Source: Girardinichthys multiradiatus (lineage: Eukaryota; Chordata; Actinopteri; Cyprinodontiformes; Goodeidae). Taken from it: 64,000 nucleotides of DNA. Numbering within the stretch: the stretch's first letter is position 1; each line of letters opens with the position of its first letter. Made by a program: the position numbers and the translations under genes. The stretch is taken from positions 40,983,975 through 41,047,974 of the forward strand of contig NC_061804.1 of the NCBI RefSeq assembly GCF_021462225.1, given 5' to 3'. Below, in pieces: positions 1 through 10,681 of the stretch. Under the pieces are notes generated by a model. The model was not told the DNA's origin and did no database searches. It was given only the letters and a program-made list of their open reading frames with translations.

Positions 1-1089
1 AGGGAAGCTGAATCACTGGTACAAAACAGCTTTAATCCACATTTTCAGGTGCTAATGATATATTCCTTTTACTGGTACTGAAGTTGAACTAAATAATAAC
101 AGTCCGTTGTAGTCTAACTAAGAAAGCTGGGTCATTGGTGTGAGAGCAGCTAAAGTCCAAATTACTAATAATATTTGGTTTTCGCTGGTAATCCTTCTGA
201 TAAAACTAAAAATCAATGAAAAAGTAATGAAATACTAATAATAATTGGCTTTTGCTGGCAATCCATCTGAGAAATCTGAAAATCTATGAAAAGTAATGAA
301 ATCACACATTTAGGTAAAGTAAGATAGGAGGAAAAAAAAAATCATATTTCAGACTCTGTTCTGCTAAGAATAGAGTCTGAAATAGTACAAAAAACCTCAG
401 CAGGGGTAAGCAACACACACATAAGTAAAGATTTAGCAAGGGTACGGTGGAATCTTGAGGGTGTGAATATATATATAAGTCTGAGTGTGTTTGCAAGAAT
501 TAGACTGTCAACAATGATAGAACCACCATTGTCCTTGAGAAGAAAGGTGGAAGTTTTATCAATCGGCCGCATTGTCCTATCAGCACACAGCTGGTAGGGG
601 AGTGCTGGAGAAGAGCGTCGTGTTTATATAACATCCAGGAGAGATTTTGTCGATAGTCTGTTAGCAGAAGTTGCCATGGCCACATTGGTGCGCCAGATTT
701 AGAAAAACAATAAATGTTGTGGTTCAGGCAGTTGTGAATTTCCAACTACCTTAAGAGTTTTACTGGTATGTCTCAATTGCGAATCCAAATAGCCAAATTT
801 CTGGAATTTTCTGCAGAACTCGAGCGTACAACTTCTCCAAGATTATATCCTTTAACCTCTGAGTCCAACCGCTGCCAGGCTGCGATTCTGTTCAAGAATC
901 GTGTCCAGCTTGCGATTTTGCTCTCTTAACATTTCAGTCTGAGTGTTGATCGCTCTACAGACTCCATCTAACATTGCAGGCAGCTTTGGAATGCTTTGAA
1001 CACCCGCCCACGTTTTGCGAATCACTCAATAAGCCAGGTAACCACCAACTCCAAAAAGCAGAAATCCTGTTATCAAAAGTCCAAATATG
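1..1089. other. Non-coding stretch with a short tandem duplication
   Basis: No convincing gene. A unit of about 71 bases at 163-233 is repeated with mismatches at 234-304; both copies run from 'ctaataat' through 'gctgg', 'aatcc' and 'aagtaatgaaat'. On the minus strand, 1029-1089 reads as a hydrophobic, membrane-helix-like stretch, followed after one stop by a charged, Gln/Glu/Leu-rich, coil-like stretch down to about 862. I do not recognise a family for it. The A1 transposon is inserted at the edge of this stretch. Confidence 0.4.
163..304. repeat. Two-copy imperfect tandem duplication (about 71 bp)
   Basis: Two adjacent units share the order ctaataat, a T-rich block, gctgg, aatcc, tctga, aaatc, aatga, aagtaatgaaat. 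A looser related stretch lies further left (about 50-110). Divergence is substantial, so this is an old local duplication. Confidence 0.55.
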
Positions 1090-1091
1090 TA

Positions 1092-2701
1092 CAGGTCCTT
1101 CTCAAAATATTAGCATATTGTGATAAAGTTCATTATTTTCCATAATGTCATGATGAAAATTTAACATTCATATATTTTAGATTCATTGCACACTAACTGA
1201 AATATTTCAGGTCTTTTATTGTCTTAATACGGATGATTTTGGCATACAGCTCATGAAAACCCAAAATTCCTATCTCACAAAATTAGCATATCATTAAAAG
1301 GGTCTCTAAACGAGCTATGAACCTTATCATCTGAATCAACGAGTTAACTCTAAACACCTGCAAAAGATTCCTGAGGCCTTCAAAACTCCCAGCCTGGTTC
1401 ATCACTCAAAACCCCAATCATGGGTAAGACTGCCGACCTGACTGCTGTCCAGAAGGCCACTATTGACACCCTCAAGCAAGAGGGTAAGACACAGAAAGAA
1501 ATTTCTGAACGAATAGGCTGTTCCCAGAGTGCTGTATCAAGGCACCTCAGTGGGAAGTCTGTGGGAAGGAAAAAGTGTGGCAGAAAACGCTGCACAACAA
1601 GAAGAGGTGATCGGACCCTGAGGAGGATTGTGGAGAAGGGCCGATTCCAGACCTTGGGGGACCTGCGGAAGCAGTGGACTGAGTCTGGAGTAGAAACATC
1701 CAGAGCCACCGTGCACAGGCGTGTGCAGGAAATGGGCTACAGGTGCCGCATTCCCCAGGTCAAGCCACTTTTGAACCAGAAACAGCGGCAGAAGCGCCTG
1801 ACCTGGGCTACAGAGAAGCAGCACTGGACTGTTGCTCAATGGTCCAAAGTACTTTTTTTGGATGAAAGCAAATTCTGCATGTCATTCGGAAATCAAGGTG
1901 CCAGAGTCTGGAGGAAGACTGGGGAGAAGGAAATGCCAAAATGCCAGAAGTCCAGTGTCAAGTACCCACAGTCAGTGATGGTCTGGGGTGCCGTGTCAGC
2001 TGCTGGTGTTGGTCCACTGTGTTTTATCAAGGGCAGGGTCAATGCAGCTAGCTATCAGGAGATTTTGGAGCACTTCATGCTTCCATCTGCTGAAAAGCTT
2101 TATGGAGATGAAGATTTCATTTTTCAGCACGACCTGGCACCTGCTCACAGTGCCAAAACCACTGGTAAATGGTTTACTGACCATGGTATCACTGTGCTCA
2201 ATTGGCCTGCCAACTCTCCTGACCTGAACCCCATAGAGAATCTGTGGGATATTGTGAAGAGAACGTTGAGAGACTCAAGACCCAACACTCTGGATGAGCT
2301 AAAGGCCGCTATCGAAGCATCCTGGGCCTCCATAAGACCTCAGCAGTGCCACAGGCTGATTGCCTCCATGCCACGCCGCATTGAAGCAGTCATTTCTGCC
2401 AAAGGATTCCCGACCAAGTATTAAGTGCATAACTGTACATGATTATTTGAAGGTTGACCTTTTTTGTATTAAAAACACTTTTCTTATATTGGTCGGATGA
2501 AATATGCTAATTTTGTGAGATAGGAATTTTGGGTTTTCATGAGCTGTATGCCAAAATCATCCGTATTAAGACAATAAAAGACCTGAAATATTTCAGTCAG
2601 TGTGCAATGAATCTAAAATATATGAATGTTAAATTTTCATCATGACATTATGGAAAATAATGAACTTTATCACAATATGCTAATATTTTGAGAAGGACCT
2701 G
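1092..2701 (+). mobile_element. Tc1-like DNA transposon, family A copy 1 (full length)
   Basis: A 1610-bp element flanked by TA on both sides (1090-1091 and 2702-2703), the target duplication expected for Tc1/mariner. Its termini begin CAGGTCCTTCTCAAAATATT. The inverted repeats are about 200 bp long (1092-1293 and 2499-2701) and almost identical; one visible difference is ctaactg versus the complement of cagtcag. A single intact 334-codon transposase gene fills the middle. Copies 2 and 3 (5190 and 35471) differ at very few positions, so this family moved recently. Nothing visible stops this copy from being autonomous, but activity cannot be judged from sequence alone. Confidence 0.95.
1420..2424 (+). 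CDS. Tc1-like transposase (DD34E), intact, family A copy 1
   Basis: Encodes a 334-residue transposase, the usual length for Tc1-like enzymes, which cut and paste the element at TA sites in the nucleus. The N-terminus (about residues 8-45) is a paired-like helix-turn-helix (QKEISERIGCSQSAVSRHL) that should bind the inverted repeats. A basic GRKKCGRKR stretch at 50-57 resembles the GRPR/nuclear-localisation linker of the family. The catalytic triad is visible: D148 in the FLDES motif, D238 in FQHDLAPAH and E273 in NPIENLWD, with exactly 34 residues between the last two, hence DD34E. The other two copies read FSDES, so S147L is a private change beside the first catalytic aspartate. The ATG at 1420 is chosen because copy 2 uses the same start and the HTH follows directly. 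There are no internal stops or introns. Expression would depend on host promoters or the inverted repeat; no promoter is obvious. Confidence 0.93.
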   Translation: MGKTADLTAVQKATIDTLKQEGKTQKEISERIGCSQSAVSRHLSGKSVGRKKCGRKRCTTRRGDRTLRRIVEKGRFQTLGDLRKQWTESGVETSRATVHRRVQEMGYRCRIPQVKPLLNQKQRQKRLTWATEKQHWTVAQWSKVLFLDESKFCMSFGNQGARVWRKTGEKEMPKCQKSSVKYPQSVMVWGAVSAAGVGPLCFIKGRVNAASYQEILEHFMLPSAEKLYGDEDFIFQHDLAPAHSAKTTGKWFTDHGITVLNWPANSPDLNPIENLWDIVKRTLRDSRPNTLDELKAAIEASWASIRPQQCHRLIASMPRRIEAVISAKGFPTKY

Positions 2702-2703
2702 TA

Positions 2704-5187
2704 TGTCCTCGACCGACATCGTAGTCAGGCACACAATCTTCCACTGCTGCCAAGAATCCATTGTGTATCCAGAGAAGAACATCCCATCTGGAAAAGAAGG
2801 TCTCCGTCACCCTGTCATCCCGTTGAAAGTAAAGAAATTTTATCAATTACGTTGAGAGTCCAGCTGACCAAATCCATAATTTAAAAGTTTGGAGGATATG
2901 CAAAGCGAGGCTATGAGAAAAATACAGACAAAAAGCAGAAGCAGGGATCAGCAGGAAGGGAGGGAGAGAAAACGTGTGTCTTCCACCAAGAGCAAGAGAA
3001 AACAAGAGGTGTACAACAATAATGAGGAGTCAGATTCTGTACATAAAAAGTAACTATTACCCTAGTCTTTGTTTTCACACTCCTCAATTTGGTTTAGAAG
3101 CATCTCCATATAATGATATTTGATATAATGATTTTTCACTATAGTCAAAGTTTACTTTTCATATTAGAAATATGGTGCCAGTCTGTGGGAAGTGCACTAG
3201 CACTCGTTAGATTTTTTTTAAAACACTGTTAAATTTAACAAGCAAGGTCCTATGCTATATAACACCCAAAAGATAGCAATCTTGCAACACCACTGCTCAT
3301 GTCTTTTCCAGCAAGAGTGCTTATCTAAGAACCGTTATCCAAGAAGATAAAATGTGTTTTTTAAAACCTCGTTATTCCTAACCCTCAGATTTGAAACAGA
3401 CATTGTTAGAGGGAATCTTCATTAGAACTTGCATGTGTTTAAGTCCAAGTTGCAAGTTCATGTAATCACCTGGACCCATTTCATATCCATTGAAGGCATT
3501 ATCTAGGCTGTTAGGTGGTTCTTTGAGCTAAATCTCCATTAGGTTTACTCTCCTGGATCTAGTGTACCCTCTGTGACCATATCTAGGTGATGGATGGATG
3601 GATGAATGTGTTGGACCATGTTTTGCTGAATATTGGACCATTTGCACGTTGCTGGACGCCACTATGCCTTTCCAATGTCATCGGCCATTTTGTACCGCAG
3701 GATAGTCTGTTCCTACAAATCCTAGCGGGCACCGCGGTTGATAGGACGGGGGCGTCGCAGCTCTGAGGCCACAGTGAACTATATAACAGAGGATGAGAAG
3801 GCCCACCATTGCTTTCATGCTGGAAACCGGACCAGCAACTGAAGTGCATCCCTCTGGAGAAGACGTTCCGAGTGGATTTAATTCATTCTCCTTCGTTGAG
3901 AAAACAAAGCGAATTAAGCTTACAGGAATAAGGCTTGTAAGTTTTCAACTTTACCGATCGAAAACATGGGTTTAACACGTAACCAAAAAAACCACGGACT
4001 TTTCAAGGAGACTCAATTTTTCCTCCTTGTTTTTGTACCAGTTGACTAGTGACGGTCCGTCATAATTTTTCTACCTTTTTGCCATGGAGGCCACCAAGGA
4101 AGAAAACGGACTGATTTGCTGAGGATCCGGACGTGTGGAAATCTTCACCCCCCTCTCTCTCTCTCCCTCTGCTCAGAGGAGACAACGACAAGTAAAAACC
4201 ACCTTTTATTTGTATTTCTTTATTAGGAATAGCTTGGGCAGGGTAGAGGAGGATTTAGTGCGATGTAGAATCGCCACTTATAGTCTAATGTGTTCTGAAT
4301 TGTATGTGCATGCAACATCTTATTGGAACTTTGATGTGCTGTGGATATTTGAAAGCCGCTGCGCTTTTCAAGCTGTGTGTGTTGTTATAACACCTGAGAG
4401 CAAGCTCAGGGCACCTTTTAAAGTTGGGGGAGGGAGGGAGGGGGGACGGGAGAGAGGGACGGACGGATGGACTTAATTCCCTACTCTATCTTTGTCTACA
4501 TTTATCCTTTATAGTTTTTATTTTACATTCTTTTACTTTTTAAGCTACTGATGGTTTATACCTTGTGCAGCACTTTGGTCAAATATTGTTGTTTTAAATG
4601 TGCTATACAAATACATTAGGACTTAACTTGATATATCAGTTTATCCCTGCAGGGTCGTCTGGGCCTGGTGCCTGTCTCCAGCAGTCACTGGGCAGGAGAC
4701 GGGGTACGCCAGTCCATCAGAGGAGAATAAAGTCAGGAACCCAAATGTATTTCATACTCATCCAGGCATGGAAAATGCTTCAAACAAATTCTTTACCAGA
4801 CTAATTGTAAACTCTATATTGTGCATTTAGCTTCAATGGTCAGTATATTATTGTGTAACTTTACTATCACTCTCTAGCCAATTCTATTTCCCTATCAATC
4901 TTGTAGGTTCTCACTAATACAGTTTCTTTATTGTGTATTAAATGGAGGTGATGCTTTTTCCTGACAGGGCTCGGCACACGTTTTTAAGCAGTAGGCACCT
5001 TGAAAGATGGCCCAGTTGTTTTTATTTTTTTGTCAGATTTTCTCTGTGTATTTTGGTGCAAGCTTAACAGAAACAAACTGTAAAGCTGAATGTGAAGAAG
5101 ACTTACTGGGTAGGCTGAAATAAGCAAAGTGAATGAAAATGCCAAAAACCTTTTTACATTGTGAAAAAAAGAAACAAAATATAAATA
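2704..5187. other. Gene-free stretch with microsatellite, TATA-like site and LINE-tail relic
   Basis: No gene recognised. There is a short GATG-type microsatellite near 3588-3606, a CTATATAA site at about 3778-3786 followed by sequence of LTR or promoter character to about 4200, and a purine-rich run at 4430-4470. The stretch at 4545-4618 resembles a LINE 3' tail ('cagcactttggtcaa', then 'tgtgctatacaaataca'). The block at 4650-4745 resembles the common fish interspersed repeat with 'ctccagcagtcactgggc'. The remainder is unassigned. Confidence 0.4.
4545..4618 (+). repeat. LINE 3'-tail-like fragment
   Basis: The pattern 'gtgcagcactttggtcaa' followed by 'tttaaatgtgctatacaaat' matches the 3' untranslated tails of fish LINEs, which often end in 'gctatataaataaa'. 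No coding part is attached. Confidence 0.4.
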
Positions 5188-5189
5188 TA

Positions 5190-6757
5190 CAGGTCCTTCT
5201 CAAAATATTAGCATATTGTGATAAAGTTCATTATTTTCCATAATGTCATGATGAAAATTTAACATTCATATATTTTAGATTCATTGCACACTAACTGAAA
5301 TATTTCAGGTCTTTTATTGTCTTAATACGGATGATTTTGGCATACAGCTCATGAAAACCCAAAATTCCTATCTCACAAAATTAGCATATCATTAAAAGGG
5401 TCTCTAAACGAGCTATGAACCTAATCATCTGAATCAACGAGTTAACTCTAAACACCTGCAAAAGATTCCTGAGGCCTTTAAAACTCCCAGCCTGGTTCAT
5501 CACTCAAAACCCCAATCATGGGTAAGACTGCCGACCTGACTGCTGTCCAGAAGGCCACTATTGACACCCTCAAGCAAGAGGGTAAGACACAGAAAGAAAT
5601 TTCTGAACAAATAGGCTGTTCCCAGAGTGCTGTATCAAGGCACCTCAGTGGGAAGTCTGTGGGAAGGAAAAAGTGTGGCAGAAAACGCTGCACAACAAGA
5701 AGAGGTGACCGGACCCTGAGGAAGATTGTGGAGAAGGGCCGATTCCAGACCTTGGGGGACCTGCGGAAGCAGTGGACTGAGTCTGGAGTAGAAACATCCA
5801 GAGCCACTGTGCACAGGCGTGTGCAGGAAATGGGCTACAGGTGCCGCATTCCCCAGACCTGGGCTACAGAGAAGCAGCACTGGACTGTTGCTCAGTGGTC
5901 CAAAGTACTTTTTTCGGATGAAAGCAAATTCTGCATGTCATTCGGAAATCAAGGTGCCAGAGTCTGGAGGAAGACTGGGGAGAAGGAAATGCCAAAATGC
6001 CAGAAGTCCAGTGTCAAGTACCCACAGTCAGTGATGGTCTGGGGTGACGTGTCAGCTGCTGGTGTTGGTCCACTGTGTTTTATCAAGGGCAGGGTCAATG
6101 CAGCTAGCTATCAGGAGATTTTGGAGCACTTCATGCTTCCATCTGCTGAAAGGCTTTATGGAGATGAAGATTTCATTTTTCAGCACGACCTGGCACCTGC
6201 TCACAGTGCCAAAACCACTGGTAAATGGTTTACTGACCATGGTATCACTGTGCTCAATTGGCCTGCCAACTCTCCTGACCTGAACCCCATAGAGAATCTG
6301 TGGGATATTGTGAAGAGAACGTTGAGAGACTCAAGACCCAACACTCTGGATGAGCTAAAGGCCGCTATTGAAGCATCCTGGGCCTCCATAAGACCTCAGC
6401 AGTGCCACAGGCTGATTGCCTCCATGCCACGCCGCATTGAAGCAGTCATTTCTGCAAAAGGATTCCCGACCAAGTATTGAGTGCATAACTGTACATGATT
6501 ATTTGAAGGTTGACCTTTTTTGTATTAAAAACACTTTTTCTTTATTGGTCGGATGAAATATGCTAATTTTGTGAGATAGGAATTTTGGGTTTTCATGAGC
6601 TGTATGCCAAAATCATCCGTATTAAGACAATGAAAGACCTGAAATATTTCAGTTAGTGTGCAATGAATCTAAAATATATAAATGTTAAATTTTCATCATT
6701 ACATTATGGAAAATAATGAACTTTATCACAATATGCTAATATTTTGAGAAGGACCTG
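5190..6757 (+). mobile_element. Tc1-like DNA transposon, family A copy 2
   Basis: A 1568-bp element flanked by TA (5188-5189 and 6758-6759), with the same CAGGTCCTTCTC termini and about 200-bp inverted repeats as copy 1. It is 42 bp shorter than copy 1, which is exactly the size of an in-frame deletion inside the transposase. A few single-base changes are seen in the right inverted repeat (e.g. 'tatataaatg' for 'tatatgaatg'). Confidence 0.95.
5518..6480 (+). CDS. Tc1-like transposase with a 14-residue in-frame deletion, family A copy 2
   Basis: A 320-residue open reading frame, otherwise nearly identical to the 334-residue copy 1 protein. The helix-turn-helix and the three catalytic acidic residues (FSDES, FQHDLAPAH, NPIENLWD) are kept, and the 34-residue spacing is unchanged. 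A clean 42-bp deletion after 'attccccag' removes copy 1 residues 114-127 (VKPLLNQKQRQKRL), a basic segment between the DNA-binding and catalytic domains. Another private change is VWGDVS for VWGAVS near the middle of the catalytic domain. The frame is open, but the missing basic linker could impair DNA binding or nuclear import; activity is uncertain. The start is the ATG equivalent to copy 1. Confidence 0.9.
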   Translation: MGKTADLTAVQKATIDTLKQEGKTQKEISEQIGCSQSAVSRHLSGKSVGRKKCGRKRCTTRRGDRTLRKIVEKGRFQTLGDLRKQWTESGVETSRATVHRRVQEMGYRCRIPQTWATEKQHWTVAQWSKVLFSDESKFCMSFGNQGARVWRKTGEKEMPKCQKSSVKYPQSVMVWGDVSAAGVGPLCFIKGRVNAASYQEILEHFMLPSAERLYGDEDFIFQHDLAPAHSAKTTGKWFTDHGITVLNWPANSPDLNPIENLWDIVKRTLRDSRPNTLDELKAAIEASWASIRPQQCHRLIASMPRRIEAVISAKGFPTKY

Positions 6758-6759
6758 TA

Positions 6760-7643
6760 TGCCACAGCACCCATTTGCAAGTGTGAGTATGCGTGTAATT
6801 CAGGATAATAAAATATATGGAGCCCCAGTTAATTCCTGCTGCATATCAACTGAGAACTCAATACGTTTCTTCTTTCTCAAAAAAGATAAGAAACTCATGC
6901 AAAGGCAGAAAGGTTTTAATGAAAAGCCAAAGATGCAGGTCATGGGCCTGAAACTCCAATAAAAAGGTGGCTTCATTTTTCATATTCACACACCTGGAGC
7001 TCTCAAAGCTGGATGCTGAATACAGGCTGTCCTCCTCCAGAGCCTCTATTCTCAGCTTATCCCTGTGTCTCTGTAACCTCAGTGCCAGCCAAGCAAGTTA
7101 TCCATGGAGGATTGGGAGGTGATGTCTTGTCAGTATGTCACCTTTTTTGCTCTCATGGCTAAGTCTGTGAAGCTTGACTCAACACTCCCCACAACTGTCT
7201 TTCATGCATTTCAAGTGCTTTTATTTTTCTCTGTTCACATTATTTTCACTTTCATAGACTGAGGTCAGACAGAAATTGTTTACTTCTATGATGTCTCCAT
7301 GTGTTCTGGGACACATTGTGCAATAGTTTCAGTTTCATTATATACACATTTTATTTTTCTATCCTAAGAAGTTTTGTGCCACTCAGAACCCTCTGCTCCA
7401 AGCTCAGTGAAAGGTCTGTTCCAAGCCAACATTCCACTGAGTGCAGCCTTTTCTCTTTGACATATGTTCTTGGAATTGAAATATACTTCCTTTGTGAGTA
7501 AAAATCTTTTTTTTCTGGAACTCAATCGCTGATTCTTTAATAAATCTGTCACTTAGTGGTAGCTGATATAAGTGTTTAAGTTTTTTATGTGTTTTACTCA
7601 GACTCTGTAAGTGAAGAGTTTTCCATAAACGTTGCTGGTATGC
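6760..7643. other. Non-coding stretch, nothing recognised
   Basis: AT-rich sequence between two transposons. The short ORFs here have no recognisable motif. Confidence 0.5.
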
Positions 7644-7645
7644 TA

Positions 7646-9031
7646 CAGTGGCTTGTAAAAGTATTCACACCCCTTGAACTTTTCCACATATTGTCACATT
7701 ACAATCACAAACATAAATATATTTGCTTTCAGAAGTTGCCTGATGATTGCTAATGACTAAATAGAGTCCACCTGTGTATAATCTAATCTCAGTATAAATA
7801 CAGCTGCTCTGTGATGGCCTCAGAGGTTGGTTAAGAGAATATTGGGGAGCAAACAGCATCATGAAGTCCAAGGAACAACCAGACAGGTCAGGGATAAAGT
7901 TGTGGAGAAGTTTGAAGTAGGCTTAAACTATAAAAAGATTTCCCAAGCTTTGAACATCTCACGGAGCTCTGTTCAATCCATCATCTGGAAATGGAAAGGG
8001 TATGGCACAACTGTAAACCTACCAAGACAAGCCCATCCACTTAAACTTACAAGCCAAACAAGGAGAACACTGATCAGAGAAGCAGCCAAGAGGCCCGTGG
8101 TGACTCTAGATGAACTGCAGAGATCCACAGCTCAGGTGGGAGAATTTGTCCACAGGACAACTATTAGTTGTGCACAAATGTGGTCTTTATGGAAGAGTGG
8201 CAAGAAGAAAGCCATTGTTAAAAGAAAACCATAAGACGTCCTGTTTGCAGTTTACCAGAAGCCATGTTGGGAACACAGCAAACATGTGGAAGAAGGTGCT
8301 TTGGTCAGACGAGACCAAAACTGAACTTTTTGGCCGAAATGCAAAACGTCATGTGTGTCAGAGAACTAACACTGCACATCACTCTGAACACACCATCCAC
8401 ACTGTCAAATATGGCGGTGGCAGCGTCAAGCTCTGGGGGTGCTTCTGTTCAGCAGGTACAGGGAAGGTGGTCAGAGTTGATATGAAGATGGATGGAGCCA
8501 AATACAGGGCAATCTTAGACGAAAACCTGTTGGAGTCTGCAAAAGAGACTGGGCGGAGGTTCACCTTCCAACAGGACAATGACCCTAAACATAAAGCCAG
8601 AGCTACAATGGAATGATTTAAAACAAAACATATTCAGGATTAGAATGGCCCAGTCAAAGTCCAGACAGAAACCCAATCGAGAATCTGTGGCAAGATCTGA
8701 AAACCGCTGTTCACAAACACTCTCCATCTAGTCTGACTGAGCTTGAGCTGTTTTACAAAGAAGAATGAGCAAAGATTTCAGTCACTAGATCTGCAAAGGT
8801 GGTAGAGACATACCCTAAAAGACTTGCAGCTGTAATTGCAGCAAAAGGTGGTTCCACAAAGTATTGACTCAGGTGGACTCATGTATAATTTTCGTTCCAC
8901 TTCACAATTGTATACCACATTGTGTTGGTCTTTTACATGAAATTCCAATAAAATATAATTATGTTTGTGGTTGTAATGTGACAATATGTGGATAAAAAAT
9001 CAAGGGGTATGAATACTTTTACAAGCCACTG
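7646..9031 (+). mobile_element. Tc1-like DNA transposon, family B copy 1 (decayed)
   Basis: A 1386-bp element flanked by TA (7644-7645 and 9032-9033). Left terminus CAGTGGCTTGTAAAAGTATT; the right end is its reverse complement with mismatches. The inverted repeats extend to about 'cacattacaatcacaaac'. It carries an inactivated transposase. This is a different Tc1 family from A and D. Confidence 0.92.
7861..8867 (+). pseudogene. Inactivated Tc1-like transposase, family B
   Basis: The expected start (MKSKE, ATG at 7861) is followed within about 15 bases by a one-base loss relative to the related family C copy (38518), so the helix-turn-helix part (KKISQALNISRSSVQSII) is read in another frame (7827-8234). 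The catalytic part lies in a third frame (8110-8616). It shows LWSDETK (first D), the GGGSVKLWGC core and FQQDNDPKH (second D). It then hits a TGA where relatives have Trp (MEW), at about 8616. The PIENLWQ segment with the final Glu follows at about 8670-8700 beyond the stop. At least two frameshifts and one nonsense change make this a pseudogene. Confidence 0.88.
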
Positions 9032-9114
9032 TAAATTTGTAATATTACATATTTAAAGTAGTAGTCAAATAGCTTGTGTTTTAGGTTTTTTTTTCTAAAA
9101 CTGCATCAAACTGA

Positions 9115-9700
9115 ATGTTTGCAAAGCTGTTGATCTGTATATACAAATGTTTACTGTTTTGGGGTATTTCCTCCCAGTCTTCTGGGCAGATCTTCTCAAG
9201 CACAGTCAGGTTGAATGTTCAGTGTCTGCAGACAGACAATCTTAGGTCGTTCCAGAGGTCTTTCATTGGATTTACGCCTACCACAGTATGTGGCTGGTGC
9301 AGTCAAGGACATTCAAACACTGTTCTTGAAGCCATTCCTTTGTTATCCTAGCTGTGTACTTCTGGTCATCTTGGTGTTGAAGAAAGATTATTGCCTTAAT
9401 CTGAGATGCTAGAGTGGGCTTTATGGAAACATCTCTCTTGGCTGCTGTCATCATGATGTGGACTAGTCACCCATTTCCTGTTGCAAAAACACATTCCTCA
9501 GCATGATGCAGCCACCACCATTTTTGACAGTAGGGATAGTTTTGGCCAGTTGATGAACAGTGCCTGGTTTTCTCCAGACATAATGATTAGTGTTAAGGAC
9601 AATTTGTCATATTTATATATGTTATTTTTTTTATTTTAGCAGACCAGAGAATTTTGTGTTTCCCATTCTGACACTTTGTCAAAATTCATGTGGGCTACCA
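9115..9700 (-). mobile_element. Relic of a Tc1-like transposon (third family), minus strand
   Basis: Diverged segments read in reverse as parts of a Tc1-like transposase: 'gtcaaggacattcaaacactg', 'tggtcatcttggtgttgaag', 'agcatgatgcagccaccacca' (the GGGSIMLWGC region) and 'agcagaccagagaattttgtg' (the WSDETK region). Termini are not identifiable. Many indels; non-functional. Confidence 0.65.
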
Positions 9701-10034
9701 TAACCAACTGGCCACTCTATTATAACAACCTGATTGGCTGAGGGCATTAATAATAGCCTAATTCAAGCTCATAAATTCCATTAGAGCAATTGAACATGTC
9801 ACAAAGTGCACCGGGCATGGTACGGAATGTATAAGGCTTGAAGCTTTAAAACCAATGCCTGTGAGCCTTATGTTCACATCCGCTACCTGCACTCCACACA
9901 AATTACAATGGCAGCGTGGTTTGTTTGGTAGCCAAAAAATTTTAACTTGATTGATCCATGCATGCACAGATGTGTTGCGCAATTCACTTATAGGAAAGAG
10001 GTTGAATGAGTATGGCTTGTTTAGAAGACATAAA

Positions 10035-10165
10035 AAAAAATTCAAGATGTTGCAATGGCCCAGTCAAAGTCTAGACGTCAAACCAAACTAAATGTCTTCA
10101 GAAAACTGTACAGACTTAAGTCCTGCAAACTTCAATGACCTAAAGCAATACTGCAAAAAAGCCTA
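10035..10165 (+). mobile_element. Short Tc1-like transposase C-terminal relic
   Basis: 'ttgcaatggcccagtcaaag' encodes LQWPSQS, the Tc1 motif before the final catalytic Glu, followed by a degraded DLKPN/ENL region. Only about 130 bp is recognisable. Confidence 0.6.
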
Positions 10166-10169
10166 ATCT

Positions 10170-10680
10170 GTCATTATTCCACAATAATGTCTGACTAATA
10201 ATGTTAAATACTAAAAAAAAAAACTACAAATTTTTTTCCACAGATCTAAGCTATTAAATCATAGGATGTACTTCGTGTTTTTCAAGACTGTAAAGGGTTT
10301 TATGTTTACCTTTCAAAGCCAGGTTACAGGCTTTATCTCACCGTCATGTACCTCTTAACCTAATGTAGTTATGTGGTAGTTTCGCCACGCATTGGTATTT
10401 TGAAATGGGGAATTTCTCAACTGGGGAATTTCTCAACTGCCACCCCTCAACCCAAAGAGGGCAGCGCTAAGATGGTTTTTTGGAAAAACAATGCAGAATT
10501 AAACAAGTTTACATTAAAATGTAAAAAGAAATCCACAGTGACATAAAGATGTCCCCTTAAGGGCCAGTTTATATAGTTTCTTTGCAGAAAAAAGTTGATT
10601 TAGAGTTTAGCTATTCTTTAAGTAAATAGTCAGCATGTGTTCTCCTGGAGTAAATGCAACAGTGGGGCGTCCACTCTTTA
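10170..10680. other. Non-coding stretch, nothing recognised
   Basis: Contains a short direct duplication, 'ggggaatttctcaact', at about 10407-10438. No gene. Confidence 0.5.
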
Positions 10681-10681
10681 T

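Noticed and set aside
1380..1839. Long antisense ORFs over the family A transposases (also at 5478, 35481 and equivalents over family D).
   Set aside because: Shadow frames of the real transposase; they recur only because the element recurs.
862..2830. Minus-strand open stretches on both sides of the first Tc1 element (hydrophobic helix plus coil on one side, an open frame on the other), which looked like one interrupted gene.
   Set aside because: With the TA duplication removed, the two open frames are not in the same phase, and stops occur on both sides of the join. No family is recognised.
3583..4476. TATA-like site with downstream ORFs, considered as a promoter plus gene or a solo LTR.
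   Set aside because: No second copy, no terminal TG/CA with duplication and no protein motif. Left as unassigned sequence.
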